Source of the DNA: Hymenobacter sp. BT730
Lineage (GTDB): Bacteria; Bacteroidota; Bacteroidia; Cytophagales; Hymenobacteraceae
Assembly: GCF_030542105.1 (NCBI RefSeq)
Contig: NZ_JAUOFB010000001.1
Span: forward strand, 124,001-188,000
Direction of reading: 5' to 3'
Length of the DNA stretch: 64,000 nucleotides
Shown here: in pieces, positions 15,827 through 26,637 of the stretch
How the letters are laid out: the number at the start of each line of letters is the position of its first letter
How positions within the stretch are numbered: the stretch's first letter is position 1
The notes under the pieces: model-generated
The model's database searches: none
The model's input: the letters and a program-made list of their open reading frames with translations, nothing else
What the model was told of the DNA's origin: nothing
Made by a program: the position numbers and the translations under genes

Positions 15827-16223
15827 CGGCCACTTGCTGCCGCAACCACATATAAGCGGTGGCTACATCATCAAATGTGCCCACCACGGGCTGCATAATT
15901 CTTAGCACAGTGGCCTCGGTAGCCTGGCGGGCAGCAAAGTCTCGCGGATAGACCCAGGCTACGTACTGCAGGCCGGCCCGCTGCATTTCTTCCAGCCACC
16001 AGGCGCCCCATAGCGTGAGTTGCACCGAGGTGTGGGTAATGTTAGAATTATCGTTCAGGATTTTATGACACGGAAATGCTCGCAGGCTGTCCAGCATCAG
16101 CATACACCCGGCCTGGGAAGACTCCTGCGTGTGCTCTCCTTTCCAGTCTACATACAGCCACTGATTTTGGGCATCATGCCCAATAGAAATAGCAGGCGTA
16201 TCAAGTAGGGAATTTAGCTGCAT
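15816..16223 (-). CDS. STAS/SpoIIAA-like small protein
   Basis: A 135-aa protein with no signal peptide. The order of a short strand (AISIGHDAQNQWLYVDWKGEHT), a helix, a second strand (CHKILNDNSNITH) and another helix (WWLEEMQRAGLQYVAWVYP), ending TFDDVATAYMWLRQQ, resembles SpoIIAA/STAS-like proteins seen in Bacteroidota. The assignment is by pattern only. It is convergent with the small gene at 15506 and divergent from ppa. No partner kinase or sigma factor is adjacent. Confidence 0.5.
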   Translation of the reverse strand: MQLNSLLDTPAISIGHDAQNQWLYVDWKGEHTQESSQAGCMLMLDSLRAFPCHKILNDNSNITHTSVQLTLWGAWWLEEMQRAGLQYVAWVYPRDFAARQATEATVLRIMQPVVGTFDDVATAYMWLRQQVAVSQ

Positions 16224-16441
16224 GTAAGAGCACGGAGGGAAAAAAGATACCTACGGCTAGGATAAAAATACAGTTAGCGAAGGAAATCTTATTCTTACAG
16301 AAGCTAAAAAAGTTCGAAGCTGCATTCAGTAGCCAAAGTGCGGGCCAAGCCGGAGAAAGGCTATTTTCCTAGCATTGGCATCGGCCTCAAAACATTGTTC
16401 CGGCCAAAAGTCGTACAACCAGGCCACGCTATATCCTGCAT

Positions 16442-16969
16442 ATGTCTGTTTCCCTGCACCAACTCCCTGCACATGTTGCCAAATCAAACACCCGCATTCA
16501 TGTGGTGGTGGAAACGCCCAAGGGCAGCCGTAACAAAGTGGCTTTTGAGCCTGACTTAGGGGCTTTTAAGCTGAAGGGCGTGCTGCCGGAAGGTCACAGC
16601 TTTCCGTATGATTTTGGGTTTGTGCCTTCCACGAAAGCTGCCGACGGTGACCCGCTGGATGTACTGCTTTTGCTGGATGCGCCTACCTTTCCGGGCTGTG
16701 TGGTGGAGGCCCGGCTGATTGGCGCTCTGGAAATCGAGCAACGGGAAAAAGATGGCACTACTATGCGCAACGACCGGCTGCTGGCCGTGGCGGCTACCTC
16801 CCGCGTACATAAAGGAATTCATGAAATCAGCGACCTGCCGGAGGAGATGCTACATGAATTTGAGCACTTCTTCCACTCCTACAACGAAGCTAAAGGAGGT
16901 GACATCAGGGTGCTACACCGCGCGGGAGCCAAAAAGGCCCACAGCTTGCTGGCTCAGGCCCATGTATAA
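16442..16969 (+). CDS. ppa: Inorganic pyrophosphatase (family I)
   Basis: A 175-aa enzyme that hydrolyses pyrophosphate to two phosphates. The active-site signature DGDPLDVL is at residues 68-75, preceded by GHSFPYDFGFVPST (51-64), both typical of soluble family-I enzymes. Metal-binding Asp residues are intact. It is of normal length and cytoplasmic. It is convergent with the histidine kinase gene (56 bp gap) and has no visible terminator. Confidence 0.93.
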   Translation: MSVSLHQLPAHVAKSNTRIHVVVETPKGSRNKVAFEPDLGAFKLKGVLPEGHSFPYDFGFVPSTKAADGDPLDVLLLLDAPTFPGCVVEARLIGALEIEQREKDGTTMRNDRLLAVAATSRVHKGIHEISDLPEEMLHEFEHFFHSYNEAKGGDIRVLHRAGAKKAHSLLAQAHV

Positions 16970-17025
16970 GTGCCTCTTTTGCTGCAGTCCGTTTTTAATT
17001 CTGTCCGGAAACAGCATGCCTGCCA

Positions 17026-18129
17026 CTAGCCGGCTTTAGGCAACGGCAGCTCAATAAAGAAGGTAGTACCCTGCCCTTCTGCGCTTTCCACCCAGATGCG
17101 TCCGTCGTGCAGTTCCACAATGGTTTTGATGATGGACATTCCCAGACCAGTAGTTTTCTCCCCCCGCAGCCCAGGCCGCCGAGCCCGGGTAAAACGCTCA
17201 AATAATTCGGGCTGCAGCTCCACCGGGATACCAATACCAGTATCGGCTACCGTTAGCAGCACCCGGGTGGGCTGCTGGGCGATGGTTACGCTCAGGAAAC
17301 CACCATCTGGGGTGAACTTGATGGCATTGCCGAGCAGGTTGTTCAGCACCTGCATGAACTTGTTTTCATCTATATCGGCGTAGATGCTAGGGTGCGAGGC
17401 CTGGAATTGAAAATGATGGCCGGCAGCATACTCCCGGTGCTGATAATTTTGAAGTAGAATGTTGAGACGCTCTACCAGATCCAGACGCTCCAGGTGTACA
17501 TCCACGTTGCTGGAATCAAGGAATTCCTGGTCTACAAAGTCGCGGATCAGGCTAACGCCTTCCTGGCAGGCAATGCGCATTTCGCTAATCATAGCATTAA
17601 GGCGAGCATCCTGAAGGCCTTCCACTTTCTCGGCAATGTAGTCGGCCATTTGCTGCGCCAGTACAAGCGGACTGGCCAGATCATGCGACAGGATTTCGAG
17701 CATGGAGTTTTTCTTGCTCTGGTAGCGGCGGGCTACCTCCAGCACGTTGCGTGAACTGGTGGTGTCGCGCACATGCCCACTGATTAGCAGGCCATTTGTG
17801 GCCTCAGCCCCATCAGGTACGTAGCCGATAGCGGAAAGGCACAGCCAGCGCAGGCTGCCGTCTGGGTTAAGTAGACGCAGATTGACATCCTCCGCCAGCT
17901 GGCCGGTAGCTGCATGGTGAATGCAGTCTGTGAGATAAGGACGGTCGTCGGGATGCAGCAGATTCAGCCAGTGAGGCAGTTCCTCATTCACTTTATCCAC
18001 ATGTCCCCCCAGTTCCCGCTCATAAGCGTCGCTCACGTACAGCACCTGCTTATCCGCAGGACGGTAACAGAAGTATACCACGGAATCGTGCGCGGCTAAG
18101 GTGGCAAATAGGTCGGGGTGGGGGTGCAT
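17026..18129 (-). CDS. PAS-domain histidine kinase, cytosolic
   Basis: A 367-aa protein without membrane helices. Residues 10-125 form a PAS fold (YVSDAYERELGGHV; LNLLHPDDRPYLTDC; then a PAC-like part GSLRWLCLSAIGY). The phosphorylated histidine is His149 in EILSHDLASPL, and the ATPase domain has the N box NLLGNAIKF (about 264-272), G1 DTGIGIP (296-302) and G2 GLGMS (328-332). No response regulator gene is adjacent, so it is an orphan kinase or an input to another system. The signal is unknown. Confidence 0.88.
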   Translation of the reverse strand: MHPHPDLFATLAAHDSVVYFCYRPADKQVLYVSDAYERELGGHVDKVNEELPHWLNLLHPDDRPYLTDCIHHAATGQLAEDVNLRLLNPDGSLRWLCLSAIGYVPDGAEATNGLLISGHVRDTTSSRNVLEVARRYQSKKNSMLEILSHDLASPLVLAQQMADYIAEKVEGLQDARLNAMISEMRIACQEGVSLIRDFVDQEFLDSSNVDVHLERLDLVERLNILLQNYQHREYAAGHHFQFQASHPSIYADIDENKFMQVLNNLLGNAIKFTPDGGFLSVTIAQQPTRVLLTVADTGIGIPVELQPELFERFTRARRPGLRGEKTTGLGMSIIKTIVELHDGRIWVESAEGQGTTFFIELPLPKAG

Positions 18130-18239
18130 GAGTTAGAAGAGAGGCAGTACTGCCCCACTATACCATCAGTTGCCGGGTTTCGTTGTGAATTGACATATAG
18201 CCTTTTTCCAGCAGGCAAACCAAGCGCTAGAACAGGCTA

Positions 18240-18290
18240 AAAAGAAGCGAGCCTTTGGGAAAAGAAGTGGCTTCTCTTTCCAAAGGCTCG
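18240..18290 (-). terminator. Hairpin terminator after ettA
   Basis: CGAGCCTTTGG (18248-18258) pairs with CCAAAGGCTCG (18280-18290); on the minus strand the stem is followed by CTTCTTTTT. It ends the ettA transcript. Confidence 0.75.
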
Positions 18291-18359
18291 AAAAAATGGA
18301 AATCATTCCTCTGCCCTGTTAAGCAGATACAAAGAGTTGTTTCCTTGTGTGATACTGGC

Positions 18360-20024
<1,665 letters not shown>

Positions 20025-20374
20025 GCAGAGAAAGAATTAAAAAATCGTGACGTTAGGTAAGGTGCTCGGTTACCGCACCCTGGCAGGGCAAGCCCCGGCG
20101 AAGGTACACCGGCCGGGCCATCTGGCCTTTGGTAGTTGAGAAGCTGAGAATAACCGAGTTGGTAAAGCAGCCGTAGCCGGAAGGAACGGTTTAAAGCAAT
20201 TCCGGCGGCGGCACCGGTTTTCCTATGGCCAAAGGTAGGCAGCAGAAGGCGGCTTTCCCATGGCTATACTCCCGGGCCAGGGTATACCGAAATTGCGCCG
20301 CAAGCCGTACACTTGTAATAATTTGTTTAACCTACCCCGTTCGGCCATCTATTGCCGCTCTCGCTATACTACAT
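20025..20374. other. 350-bp intergenic region between divergent ettA and DUF349 genes
   Basis: No gene is seen. A near -7 box for ettA on the minus strand is CGAAGGTA at 20099-20106 (consensus CAAAnnTA on this strand, one mismatch). A candidate for the other direction is TACACTTG near 20308. The frame upstream of the DUF349 ATG stays open but reads as non-protein-like residues, so it is taken as leader. Confidence 0.45.
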
Positions 20375-21694
20375 ATGGAACCAACTGACCACCTGCTGGC
20401 CGAAGCCCGCCGTTATGGCTACATCCAGGGCGACCAGGTGTGGCTACACCCGTTCATGGACCTGCCCGCCCGGCAGGTTGGGCAGGTGAAAGAATCGGAG
20501 GAGGCGTCTTTGACGTACTTCGCCCAACGTTTCGAAGCCTTCCGCACCAAAGTAGACGACCTGCTCCACAAAATGGAGGAGGCTGAAAATAAGGGCTCTT
20601 TCCTGATGAAAGCCCTGCACCTGAAAGAGCAGGTGGCCTCCTACGACGGGCTGGGCGACTTTGCCAGCCTGCACCGCCGCCTCACCGACGCGGAGGAGAA
20701 CATCAAGGTAATGGTGGCCCGCAACCGCGAAAAAAACCTCTCCACCAAGATCAACCTGATCAAGGAAGTAGAGGCGCTGCACGATACCGTAGATTGGCAG
20801 GGCGCGGCGGATACCATTAAGGAGCTGCGCCAGGCCTGGATTAAAACCGGGCCCGTAGAAAAGCACCTCATTGAGGAGCTGGATGCCCGGTTTCACGATG
20901 CCGTAGAAGGCTTCTTTGCCAAACGCAAGCAGTTCCAGGCCGAGAAAAAGGCCATGACTAACCGCGTCTACGACAAGTACAAAGAGCTGATTCATAAGTC
21001 TGAAGCCCTCAAAAACTCCACAGAGTTTGAGGAAACCACCCGCAAGCTCAAGCAACTGCAGCAGGACTGGAAAGAAGTAGACGGCTCCCTGCCCCGCAAG
21101 CAGGCCAATGAGCTCTGGACGCGCTTCCGGGCGGCGCACAACCACTTCTTTGAGCGCCTGAAGGAGCATATCAACACCAAGCGCCCCGAAACTACCACTA
21201 CCGGCAACGGCTCCAGCGCCGACGAAAACCTGAACCGCAAGCGGGCTTTGGTAGACGAAGCCGTAGCCCTGCTGGAGCGCCCTATGGGCGAGGCTGTGGC
21301 CCGCGCCAAAGAGTTGCAGGCCGCCTGGAAAAAGGTGGGTCCTGTGCGCGGCGAAGAGTCGGACCGGGTGTGGGAGCAGTTTCTGGCCGCCTGCGACAAA
21401 GTATTTGAGTTGAGCGCCCTGGAGCACTTCGTGCGCAAGCGCCAGGCCAACGGCCTGGATACCAGCAGCACCCCCGAGGAGCAATACAACGTACGGGTGC
21501 AGGCCCTGCGCGATTTTATCAAGTACGACCGGCAGGAACAGGATGTATTGGAAGAGAATCTGGGCAAGCTCAGCGACTCGCCTGGCAACGAGGCCTTCCG
21601 CACTATGCTGCAGGGAAAAATCCGCACGTTCGAAAGAAAAATCCGCACCAAGAGCGAGCTAATTGAACTTCTGCGGCAGCGTTTAGTTGCTTAG
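20375..21694 (+). CDS. DUF349 domain protein
   Basis: A 439-aa protein, starting at ATG 20375 (MEPTDHLLAEARRYGYIQG). It consists of a short N-terminal part and several helical repeats with Trp-containing motifs such as IKELRQAWIKTGPVEK, LKQLQQDWKEVDGSLP and AKELQAAWKKVGPVRG, each followed by LWxRFRAA or RVWEQFLAA, which define DUF349. It ends in a coiled-coil region. DUF349 proteins are widespread in Bacteroidota and of unknown role. It is cytoplasmic, and the divergent neighbour is ettA. Confidence 0.85.
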   Translation: MEPTDHLLAEARRYGYIQGDQVWLHPFMDLPARQVGQVKESEEASLTYFAQRFEAFRTKVDDLLHKMEEAENKGSFLMKALHLKEQVASYDGLGDFASLHRRLTDAEENIKVMVARNREKNLSTKINLIKEVEALHDTVDWQGAADTIKELRQAWIKTGPVEKHLIEELDARFHDAVEGFFAKRKQFQAEKKAMTNRVYDKYKELIHKSEALKNSTEFEETTRKLKQLQQDWKEVDGSLPRKQANELWTRFRAAHNHFFERLKEHINTKRPETTTTGNGSSADENLNRKRALVDEAVALLERPMGEAVARAKELQAAWKKVGPVRGEESDRVWEQFLAACDKVFELSALEHFVRKRQANGLDTSSTPEEQYNVRVQALRDFIKYDRQEQDVLEENLGKLSDSPGNEAFRTMLQGKIRTFERKIRTKSELIELLRQRLVA

Positions 21695-21794
21695 TTCAAC
21701 CTTGCACACTATTTTACGTTCTGCTCGTTAAGTAATCTGCCGCTGTTATTGGGTTATTTCCTGAGCAGTAGCTAGGTTTTAACTGCCGAACACC

Positions 21795-21802
21795 TACTTT
21801 TG
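21795..21802 (+). promoter_or_regulatory. Bacteroidota -7 box (TAnnTTTG)
   Basis: TACTTTTG, 30 bp before the ATG of the DUF2795 gene, fits the TAnnTTTG consensus fully. No clear TTTG at 17-23 bp upstream was found, so only the -7 element is supported. Confidence 0.5.
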
Positions 21803-21832
21803 CCAACCTTTTTTCTGTAGCAACACACGACT

Positions 21833-22054
21833 ATGTACTGGACGCTGGAATTGGCTTCGTATCTGGAAGATGCCCCCTGGCCCGCCACCAAGGACGAATT
21901 GATTGACTATTCTATCCGCTCGGGCGCTCCGATGGAGGTTGTAGAAAACCTGCAGGCTCTGGAAGACGATGGTCAGCCTTACGAGAACATTGAAGAAGTT
22001 TGGCCGGACTACCCGACCAAAGAAGACTTCATGTTCAACGAAGACGAGTATTAA
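21833..22054 (+). CDS. DUF2795 domain protein
   Basis: A 73-aa acidic protein (MYWTLELASYLEDAPWPATKDEL), of the DUF2795 family common in Bacteroidota. It contains EVVENLQALEDDGQPYENIEEVWPDYP and is probably soluble. A complete -7 promoter box lies 31 bp upstream. Its role is not known. Next in the same direction, 50 bp on, is an ABC ATPase gene, possibly co-transcribed. Confidence 0.8.
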   Translation: MYWTLELASYLEDAPWPATKDELIDYSIRSGAPMEVVENLQALEDDGQPYENIEEVWPDYPTKEDFMFNEDEY

Positions 22055-22103
22055 TTGCTGCTGGTGAAAGGTTGCTGGATACCTGCAGACTGGCTTTGCT
22101 TCG

Positions 22104-22871
22104 TTGAACAACCAACCCTTCCCTAACAACAATCAACAACCCACCACGCTCCGCGTGGAAAATCTGGTTGCGGGGTATGCACAGCGTGTGCTGCTCCGCA
22201 ACCTTTTTTTGTTGGTCCCCGAGCCTGCCTTCGTGGCTATCATCGGGCACAACGGCTGCGGCAAAACCACGCTTTTTCGCGCTCTTACAGGACAAATCCC
22301 CTACAAGGGCACTGTGCACCTGGGCGGCCGTAACCTGCGCACCGTTCACCGGCCGGCCGCCGAAGGCCTTTTGGCGCATTTGCCGCAGCGCAGTTCGGTT
22401 TCCTTTCCCATTGAGGTGCAGGAGCTGGTGGTAATGGGCCGCTACCGCCACCACCGCTTTCTAAGCAGCTACTCCCCCACCGACTACACCTTGGCCGAGC
22501 AGGCGCTGGCCCGCGTAGGCGCCGCCCACCTCGCCCATCGGGACTTCACCCAGCTCAGCGGCGGCGAGCAGCAGCTGGTGTGGCTGGCGCAACTCAGCCT
22601 GCAGGATGCCGGCCTCTACCTCCTAGATGAGCCCACCCAGCAGTTGGACGTGTACTACCGCCGCCGGGTGTTCGATTTGCTGAAAAGCTGGGTGCAGCAG
22701 GAAGGAAAAACCATTCTCTGCATCACCCACGACCTGGATAATCTAGCCGCCTTGCCCGGTTACCTGCTGAATCTGTCACGCCCGCAGCCCCAGTTACAAC
22801 CATTATCAGCAGAAGCTGTGCAAGTTGAGCGGGCCTTTTTGGAAAGCGAAGAAAGCTTAGAAGTCAGATGA
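22104..22871 (+). CDS. Orphan ABC transporter ATP-binding protein (FecE-like)
   Basis: A 255-aa ATPase starting at TTG 22104. Walker A is GHNGCGKTT (about 48-56), signature LSGGEQQLVWL, Walker B LYLLDEPTQQLD, and a switch histidine in CITHDLDNL. The length and the motifs resemble siderophore/vitamin B12 importer ATPases (FecE/BtuD type). No permease or binding protein is in the window, so its partners must be elsewhere. A short stem GTCAGAT/ATCTGAC overlaps its stop codon (22863-22880). It is convergent with crtY. Confidence 0.85.
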   Translation: MNNQPFPNNNQQPTTLRVENLVAGYAQRVLLRNLFLLVPEPAFVAIIGHNGCGKTTLFRALTGQIPYKGTVHLGGRNLRTVHRPAAEGLLAHLPQRSSVSFPIEVQELVVMGRYRHHRFLSSYSPTDYTLAEQALARVGAAHLAHRDFTQLSGGEQQLVWLAQLSLQDAGLYLLDEPTQQLDVYYRRRVFDLLKSWVQQEGKTILCITHDLDNLAALPGYLLNLSRPQPQLQPLSAEAVQVERAFLESEESLEVR

Positions 22872-22892
22872 TAATCTGACCTAATTCCCCTT

Positions 22893-24077
22893 TCACCGCT
22901 GCCCCGGTTTACCACGCAGCACCTGCCAGATGGAGCGAAGAAACGGCCACGGCGAGACGGAATTCATGACCTGCAGATTCTCCCAAGGCGTGGTGCGCTC
23001 ATCCAGGAAATCAAATATCCGCTCCACCGGGTTGCGCTGAAACAGCTGCGCGAAGATGTCGCGGGTTTGCTCGCCGCGGCGCTGCATGGCGTCCAGCAGC
23101 AGCGTATCGAATAGCCGGAACTGCCATTGGTCGCCAGTGGGGTCCTGCGGTGGCTGGCCGGTAGCCGCCAAGGCCGTCACTAGTCTTGCCGACTGCTCCT
23201 GAATCCGCTTGAAGGCGTAGCCGGTGCTGGGCTTGGCCCGGCCGCCCCGGGTACCTATGTTGATGATATGCGGGCTTTGTACAGCGGGCAAGGGATGGTC
23301 CGTCATGGGAATAGCCCCCACTTCTTCGGCTTCTATCCGATACTTTTCTACACCCAGCTTGTGCAGATATGCTTTAATTTCGGCCTCATAAGCCGCTTGA
23401 GGCAGCATTTCCGCTGAAAACAGCGTGTATTCAACCAAGGCCCGGCGCTTGGTGAAGGGTAGCACGTACATAAACCGCGCTTCCTGTTGCTGCGCCCCGC
23501 GGAAGTCCATGAACTCTACCGTTTCCGGATCGAAGGCGTCCTGTTCGGTTTCTACTTCCCAGCCCACAAAATGCTGTAGGAGGTAGCGGTGCTTGTCGGG
23601 CCGTTTTTGCAGCTGTGGGGGGCGGCTATCGAAGGCGTAGCGGGCGGCGAAGGTACCGGCGCTGGTGTGTGCTACCACGCCGCTGGCGGCTTCTTCCAGC
23701 CGCTCTACTGTACCGGTAATCCACGTTACCTGCGGGGCTGTAGCTACGGCTGCCTTAACGAAGCGGTAGAAGTCTAACCCCCGGATCATTTTGTATCGGT
23801 GCCGTTGCAGGGGAAATACCTGCTCAAACCCGGGGCTGCGGAAAGCCAGCTGCGCCCACTCGTGCGCTACTATGTCATCAAAGAGTGTGGGGGCATCGGC
23901 CCAGAACGACCAGGTTCGGTCGTTTTGGTCTTTGCGCTCGGGCTCCATCAGCAGAATCTGCTTATCGGCCAGCCGTGGCTCCTGCAGCATGTGATAGAGC
24001 AGGCTCAGGCCCGCTGCACCACCGCCGGCCAGCAGGTAGTCATAGGTAAAAGAAGGCCTAGAGTCTTTGGCTTGCAC
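22893..24077 (-). CDS. crtY: Lycopene beta-cyclase (CrtY family)
   Basis: A 394-aa FAD/NAD-dependent enzyme that converts lycopene to beta-carotene. The dinucleotide-binding motif is AGGGAAG (17-23), then RTWSFWAD, typical of CrtY, and the conserved GTRGGRAKPSTGYAF block (about 288-302) appears in the C-terminal half. No other carotenoid genes (crtB, crtI, crtZ) are near, so it stands alone. Bacteroidota of this group are often pink or orange, so this fits. There is no membrane helix. Confidence 0.9.
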   Translation of the reverse strand: MQAKDSRPSFTYDYLLAGGGAAGLSLLYHMLQEPRLADKQILLMEPERKDQNDRTWSFWADAPTLFDDIVAHEWAQLAFRSPGFEQVFPLQRHRYKMIRGLDFYRFVKAAVATAPQVTWITGTVERLEEAASGVVAHTSAGTFAARYAFDSRPPQLQKRPDKHRYLLQHFVGWEVETEQDAFDPETVEFMDFRGAQQQEARFMYVLPFTKRRALVEYTLFSAEMLPQAAYEAEIKAYLHKLGVEKYRIEAEEVGAIPMTDHPLPAVQSPHIINIGTRGGRAKPSTGYAFKRIQEQSARLVTALAATGQPPQDPTGDQWQFRLFDTLLLDAMQRRGEQTRDIFAQLFQRNPVERIFDFLDERTTPWENLQVMNSVSPWPFLRSIWQVLRGKPGQR

Positions 24078-24146
24078 AGAGTTCAGAAGGAGTAAGACAG
24101 CCGCCCGGACGACAGCCCGGCAAAATGCAGCAGCAAGGTAAACACG

Positions 24147-24177
24147 AAAAAAGCCGCTCCCGAAGAAGCGGCTTTTT
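24147..24177 (-). terminator. Hairpin terminator after LOG-family gene
   Basis: AAAAAAGCCGCT and AGCGGCTTTTT pair with a CCCGAAGA loop. It lies 24 bp after the stop of the LOG-family gene on the minus strand and can function in either direction. Confidence 0.75.
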
Positions 24178-24200
24178 GTAATGCGGAACTACCCGGCCCA

Positions 24201-25064
24201 TTAGAAGTTTGGCGAGAGCAGGTATTTGCTGTAGAAGTCGTCGATGATTTTTACGGCCGAAGCGGCATCATCCACAATCTGCACCAGGTGCATGTCTTCG
24301 GCGGAGATGTTACTTTCTTCGTGCAGCATTACGTCTTCAATCCACTTAAACAAACCATTCCAGTAAGCCGAGCCTACCAGAACGATGGGGAAGCGGCCAA
24401 TTTTCTTGGTTTGAATGAGGGTGATGGCTTCGAACAGCTCATCCAGGGTGCCAAAGCCGCCGGGCATGCCAATGAAGCCCTGGGCGTACTTCACGAACAT
24501 CACCTTGCGTACGAAGAAGTAATCGAAGTTGATAACCTTATCGGGGTCGATGTAGATGTTGTGGAACTGCTCGAAGGGCAGCTCAATGTTGAGGCCTACC
24601 GAGCGGCCACCCTCGGAGCGGGCGCCTTTGTTGCCAGCCTCCATAATGCCGGGACCACCGCCCGTGATAACGCCGTAGCCGTGGCGCACCAGCTTGGCCG
24701 CAATTTCCTCGGCCATCTGGTAGTAAGGGTTATCGGGCTTGGTGCGCGCCGAGCCGAAGATGGAGACGCACGGGCCGATTTTGGTCATCTTCTCGAAGCC
24801 CTCCACAAACTCGGCCATCACCTTGAAGATCTGCCAGGAGTCGGCAATCTTGATTTCGTTCCAGTCTTTGTCGACGAAGGCTTTGCGGATGCGCTGCTCG
24901 TCGTCCAGCTGCACAGTGCGGACACCATGGGACTGCTCACGCAGCTCGCTGATGCTGGTTACCTTATTATCGTTGATGTTGGGCTGGCTGATGGTTTGTC
25001 CGCTGCCGGCATTCAGGGCCTCATCAGAGAGTTTGGTCTTGCTGGTTTTCTTAAGTTTCGTCAT
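24201..25064 (-). CDS. LOG-family (TIGR00730) nucleoside 5'-monophosphate phosphoribohydrolase-like protein
   Basis: A 287-aa Rossmann-like protein. The family motifs are GGGPGIMEAGNKGA (about 136-149) and PGGFGTLDELFE (about 202-213), which form the nucleotide-binding and catalytic site of cytokinin-activating LOG proteins and related nucleosidases. It has an extra, charged N-terminal part of about 80 residues (TKLKKTSKTKLSDEAL). Cytoplasmic. Whether it makes cytokinin or acts on AMP-type nucleotides cannot be told. It is downstream of the ABC permease but separated by two hairpins. Confidence 0.88.
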   Translation of the reverse strand: MTKLKKTSKTKLSDEALNAGSGQTISQPNINDNKVTSISELREQSHGVRTVQLDDEQRIRKAFVDKDWNEIKIADSWQIFKVMAEFVEGFEKMTKIGPCVSIFGSARTKPDNPYYQMAEEIAAKLVRHGYGVITGGGPGIMEAGNKGARSEGGRSVGLNIELPFEQFHNIYIDPDKVINFDYFFVRKVMFVKYAQGFIGMPGGFGTLDELFEAITLIQTKKIGRFPIVLVGSAYWNGLFKWIEDVMLHEESNISAEDMHLVQIVDDAASAVKIIDDFYSKYLLSPNF

Positions 25065-25077
25065 TCTCGCTCGGCGT

Positions 25078-25103
25078 AAAAAACGGCCTTAAAACGGGCC
25101 GTT
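25078..25103 (-). terminator. Short hairpin with T tract upstream of LOG gene
   Basis: AACGGCC (25082-25088) pairs with GGCCGTT (25097-25103), and on the minus strand the stem is followed by TTTTTT. It lies just before the LOG gene start, so it could be an attenuator or a second terminator of the permease transcript. Confidence 0.5.
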
Positions 25104-25128
25104 GGGGAATATAAAGGGTGGGGTTGGC

Positions 25129-25159
25129 AAAAAAAAGACGCCCTGCGCGAAGCAGGGCG
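25129..25159 (-). terminator. Rho-independent terminator of the ABC permease
   Basis: CGCCCTGC (25139-25146) pairs with GCAGGGCG; on the minus strand it is followed by eight T (25129-25136). Confidence 0.8.
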
Positions 25160-25236
25160 ACCCAAAGTACGGACCCGCAATTTAACGATTTGTCACTATC
25201 TGGCCTACTCCCGTTAAGTTTTCGTTACCAGTATCG

Positions 25237-26496
25237 CTACTTGGCCCGAATGGCCAGCACGGGGTCCATATTGGCAGCCAGCACGGCCGGAATAATACCC
25301 GCCAGCATCCCGATGACAACGGATACGGTAAGGCCCAGCGCAATATTTTTGGCGGAGAGGAAGATGGGCATAGCATCCTGCGGTATCATCGTAATCAGCC
25401 ACACGAGCAAAATGCCGGCAGCGCCGCCAATCAGGCAAAGAAAAATGGCTTCAAACAGAAATTGAAACAGGATAAAGTAGTTCTTGGCTCCCAGTGACTT
25501 CTGAATACCGATGATATTGGTGCGCTCCTTCACCGACACAAACATGATATTGGCAATACCAAAGCCGCCCACCAAAATGGCAAAGGAACCAATAACGGCC
25601 CCGGCAATGCCGATAACCGAGAACAGCTGGGTAATAGCGTTAGCCAGCATTTCGGGGCGGTTCAGGGCGAAGTTGTCGTCTTCCTTGGGCTTGAGCCCGC
25701 GAATGTTGCGCATTGTGCCCTGTAGCTCGGCTTCCAGATCCAGCAGGCCAGAATCGGTATCTGTTCCCTTCACTGCAATAGTGGGCATTACGCCACTCAT
25801 GCCGCCGGTGCTCAGCGCAAACATTTTACTGAAGGCACCAAAGGGAATAAGGCAATTAGTATCGTTACTGGGCGTATCAAGCAGCTTTTTACCTTCTTTC
25901 TGCATCACCCCAATAACGATAAACCGCAGCCCTTTAGCCTTGAATTCCTGGCCTATAGCCGAGCGGCCGGGAAATAGGTTGGCTGCAATATCATAGCCAA
26001 CAATGGCCACCGGACGGGCGGCTTCGATTTCCTGGGCCGTGAAATAGCGCCCTTCCGTAATGGGTACATCCGACACCACCCGAAAATCAAAGCTTACGCC
26101 CTGCAGGGCGCAGTCCGCCACGCTGTTACTGCCGGCTTTCAGGGTGTTGCCGCCGGTAGCGGCGAAGATGGCTACGCCTTTGTTGTTGGCGCTGAGGTTT
26201 TGCTCCAGCAGGCGGTACTCCCGCACCGTAGGCACGGGGCGGTTAAAGTATTTCCACCACGGATAGTTGCCCCCAAATGCCCAGGGCCACTTCGCCACGT
26301 AAATCACCTTGTCGCCTACAAAGCTCATACTCTGGCGCACGTTGGACTCCAGCGAATCGACCACGGCAAACACGGCAATGATGGCGAAGATGCCCACCGT
26401 GACACCTAGCAAGGACAAAATGGTGCGTAGCAGATTCGACTTTAGCGCCTGCCATGCAAACCGGAAGCTCTCAAGTGTCAGACGCAGGGCTTTCAT
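25237..26496 (-). CDS. MacB/FtsX-family ABC transporter permease
   Basis: A 419-aa permease. One N-terminal helix (about 23-45, RTILSLLGVTVGIFAIIAVFAVVDSL) is followed by a periplasmic MacB-PCD domain and then three C-terminal helices of the FtsX domain (about 290-410; IGIQKSLGAKNYFILFQFLFEAIFLCLIGG is the family signature). Such permeases move lipids, peptides or lipoproteins, or signal cell-wall enzymes. The matching ATPase is not adjacent. It is divergent from queA. Confidence 0.9.
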   Translation of the reverse strand: MKALRLTLESFRFAWQALKSNLLRTILSLLGVTVGIFAIIAVFAVVDSLESNVRQSMSFVGDKVIYVAKWPWAFGGNYPWWKYFNRPVPTVREYRLLEQNLSANNKGVAIFAATGGNTLKAGSNSVADCALQGVSFDFRVVSDVPITEGRYFTAQEIEAARPVAIVGYDIAANLFPGRSAIGQEFKAKGLRFIVIGVMQKEGKKLLDTPSNDTNCLIPFGAFSKMFALSTGGMSGVMPTIAVKGTDTDSGLLDLEAELQGTMRNIRGLKPKEDDNFALNRPEMLANAITQLFSVIGIAGAVIGSFAILVGGFGIANIMFVSVKERTNIIGIQKSLGAKNYFILFQFLFEAIFLCLIGGAAGILLVWLITMIPQDAMPIFLSAKNIALGLTVSVVIGMLAGIIPAVLAANMDPVLAIRAK

Positions 26497-26637
26497 AGGG
26501 AGCTAAGTTGAGGACGGGGCCCAATATGGGCAATAACCAGATTTTGGCCGGAAAGTAACAATTAATCCAGCCATTGTGCGTACTTTCGTGCCCTCAAATT
26601 TTTCGTTAGGTTCCCCAACTATTGCCCTTTCTGGCCC

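Noticed and set aside
20444..21484. 346-aa open frame opposite the DUF349 gene
   Set aside because: It is the GC-rich mirror of real coding sequence with no domain; the DUF349 gene is clearly the true one.
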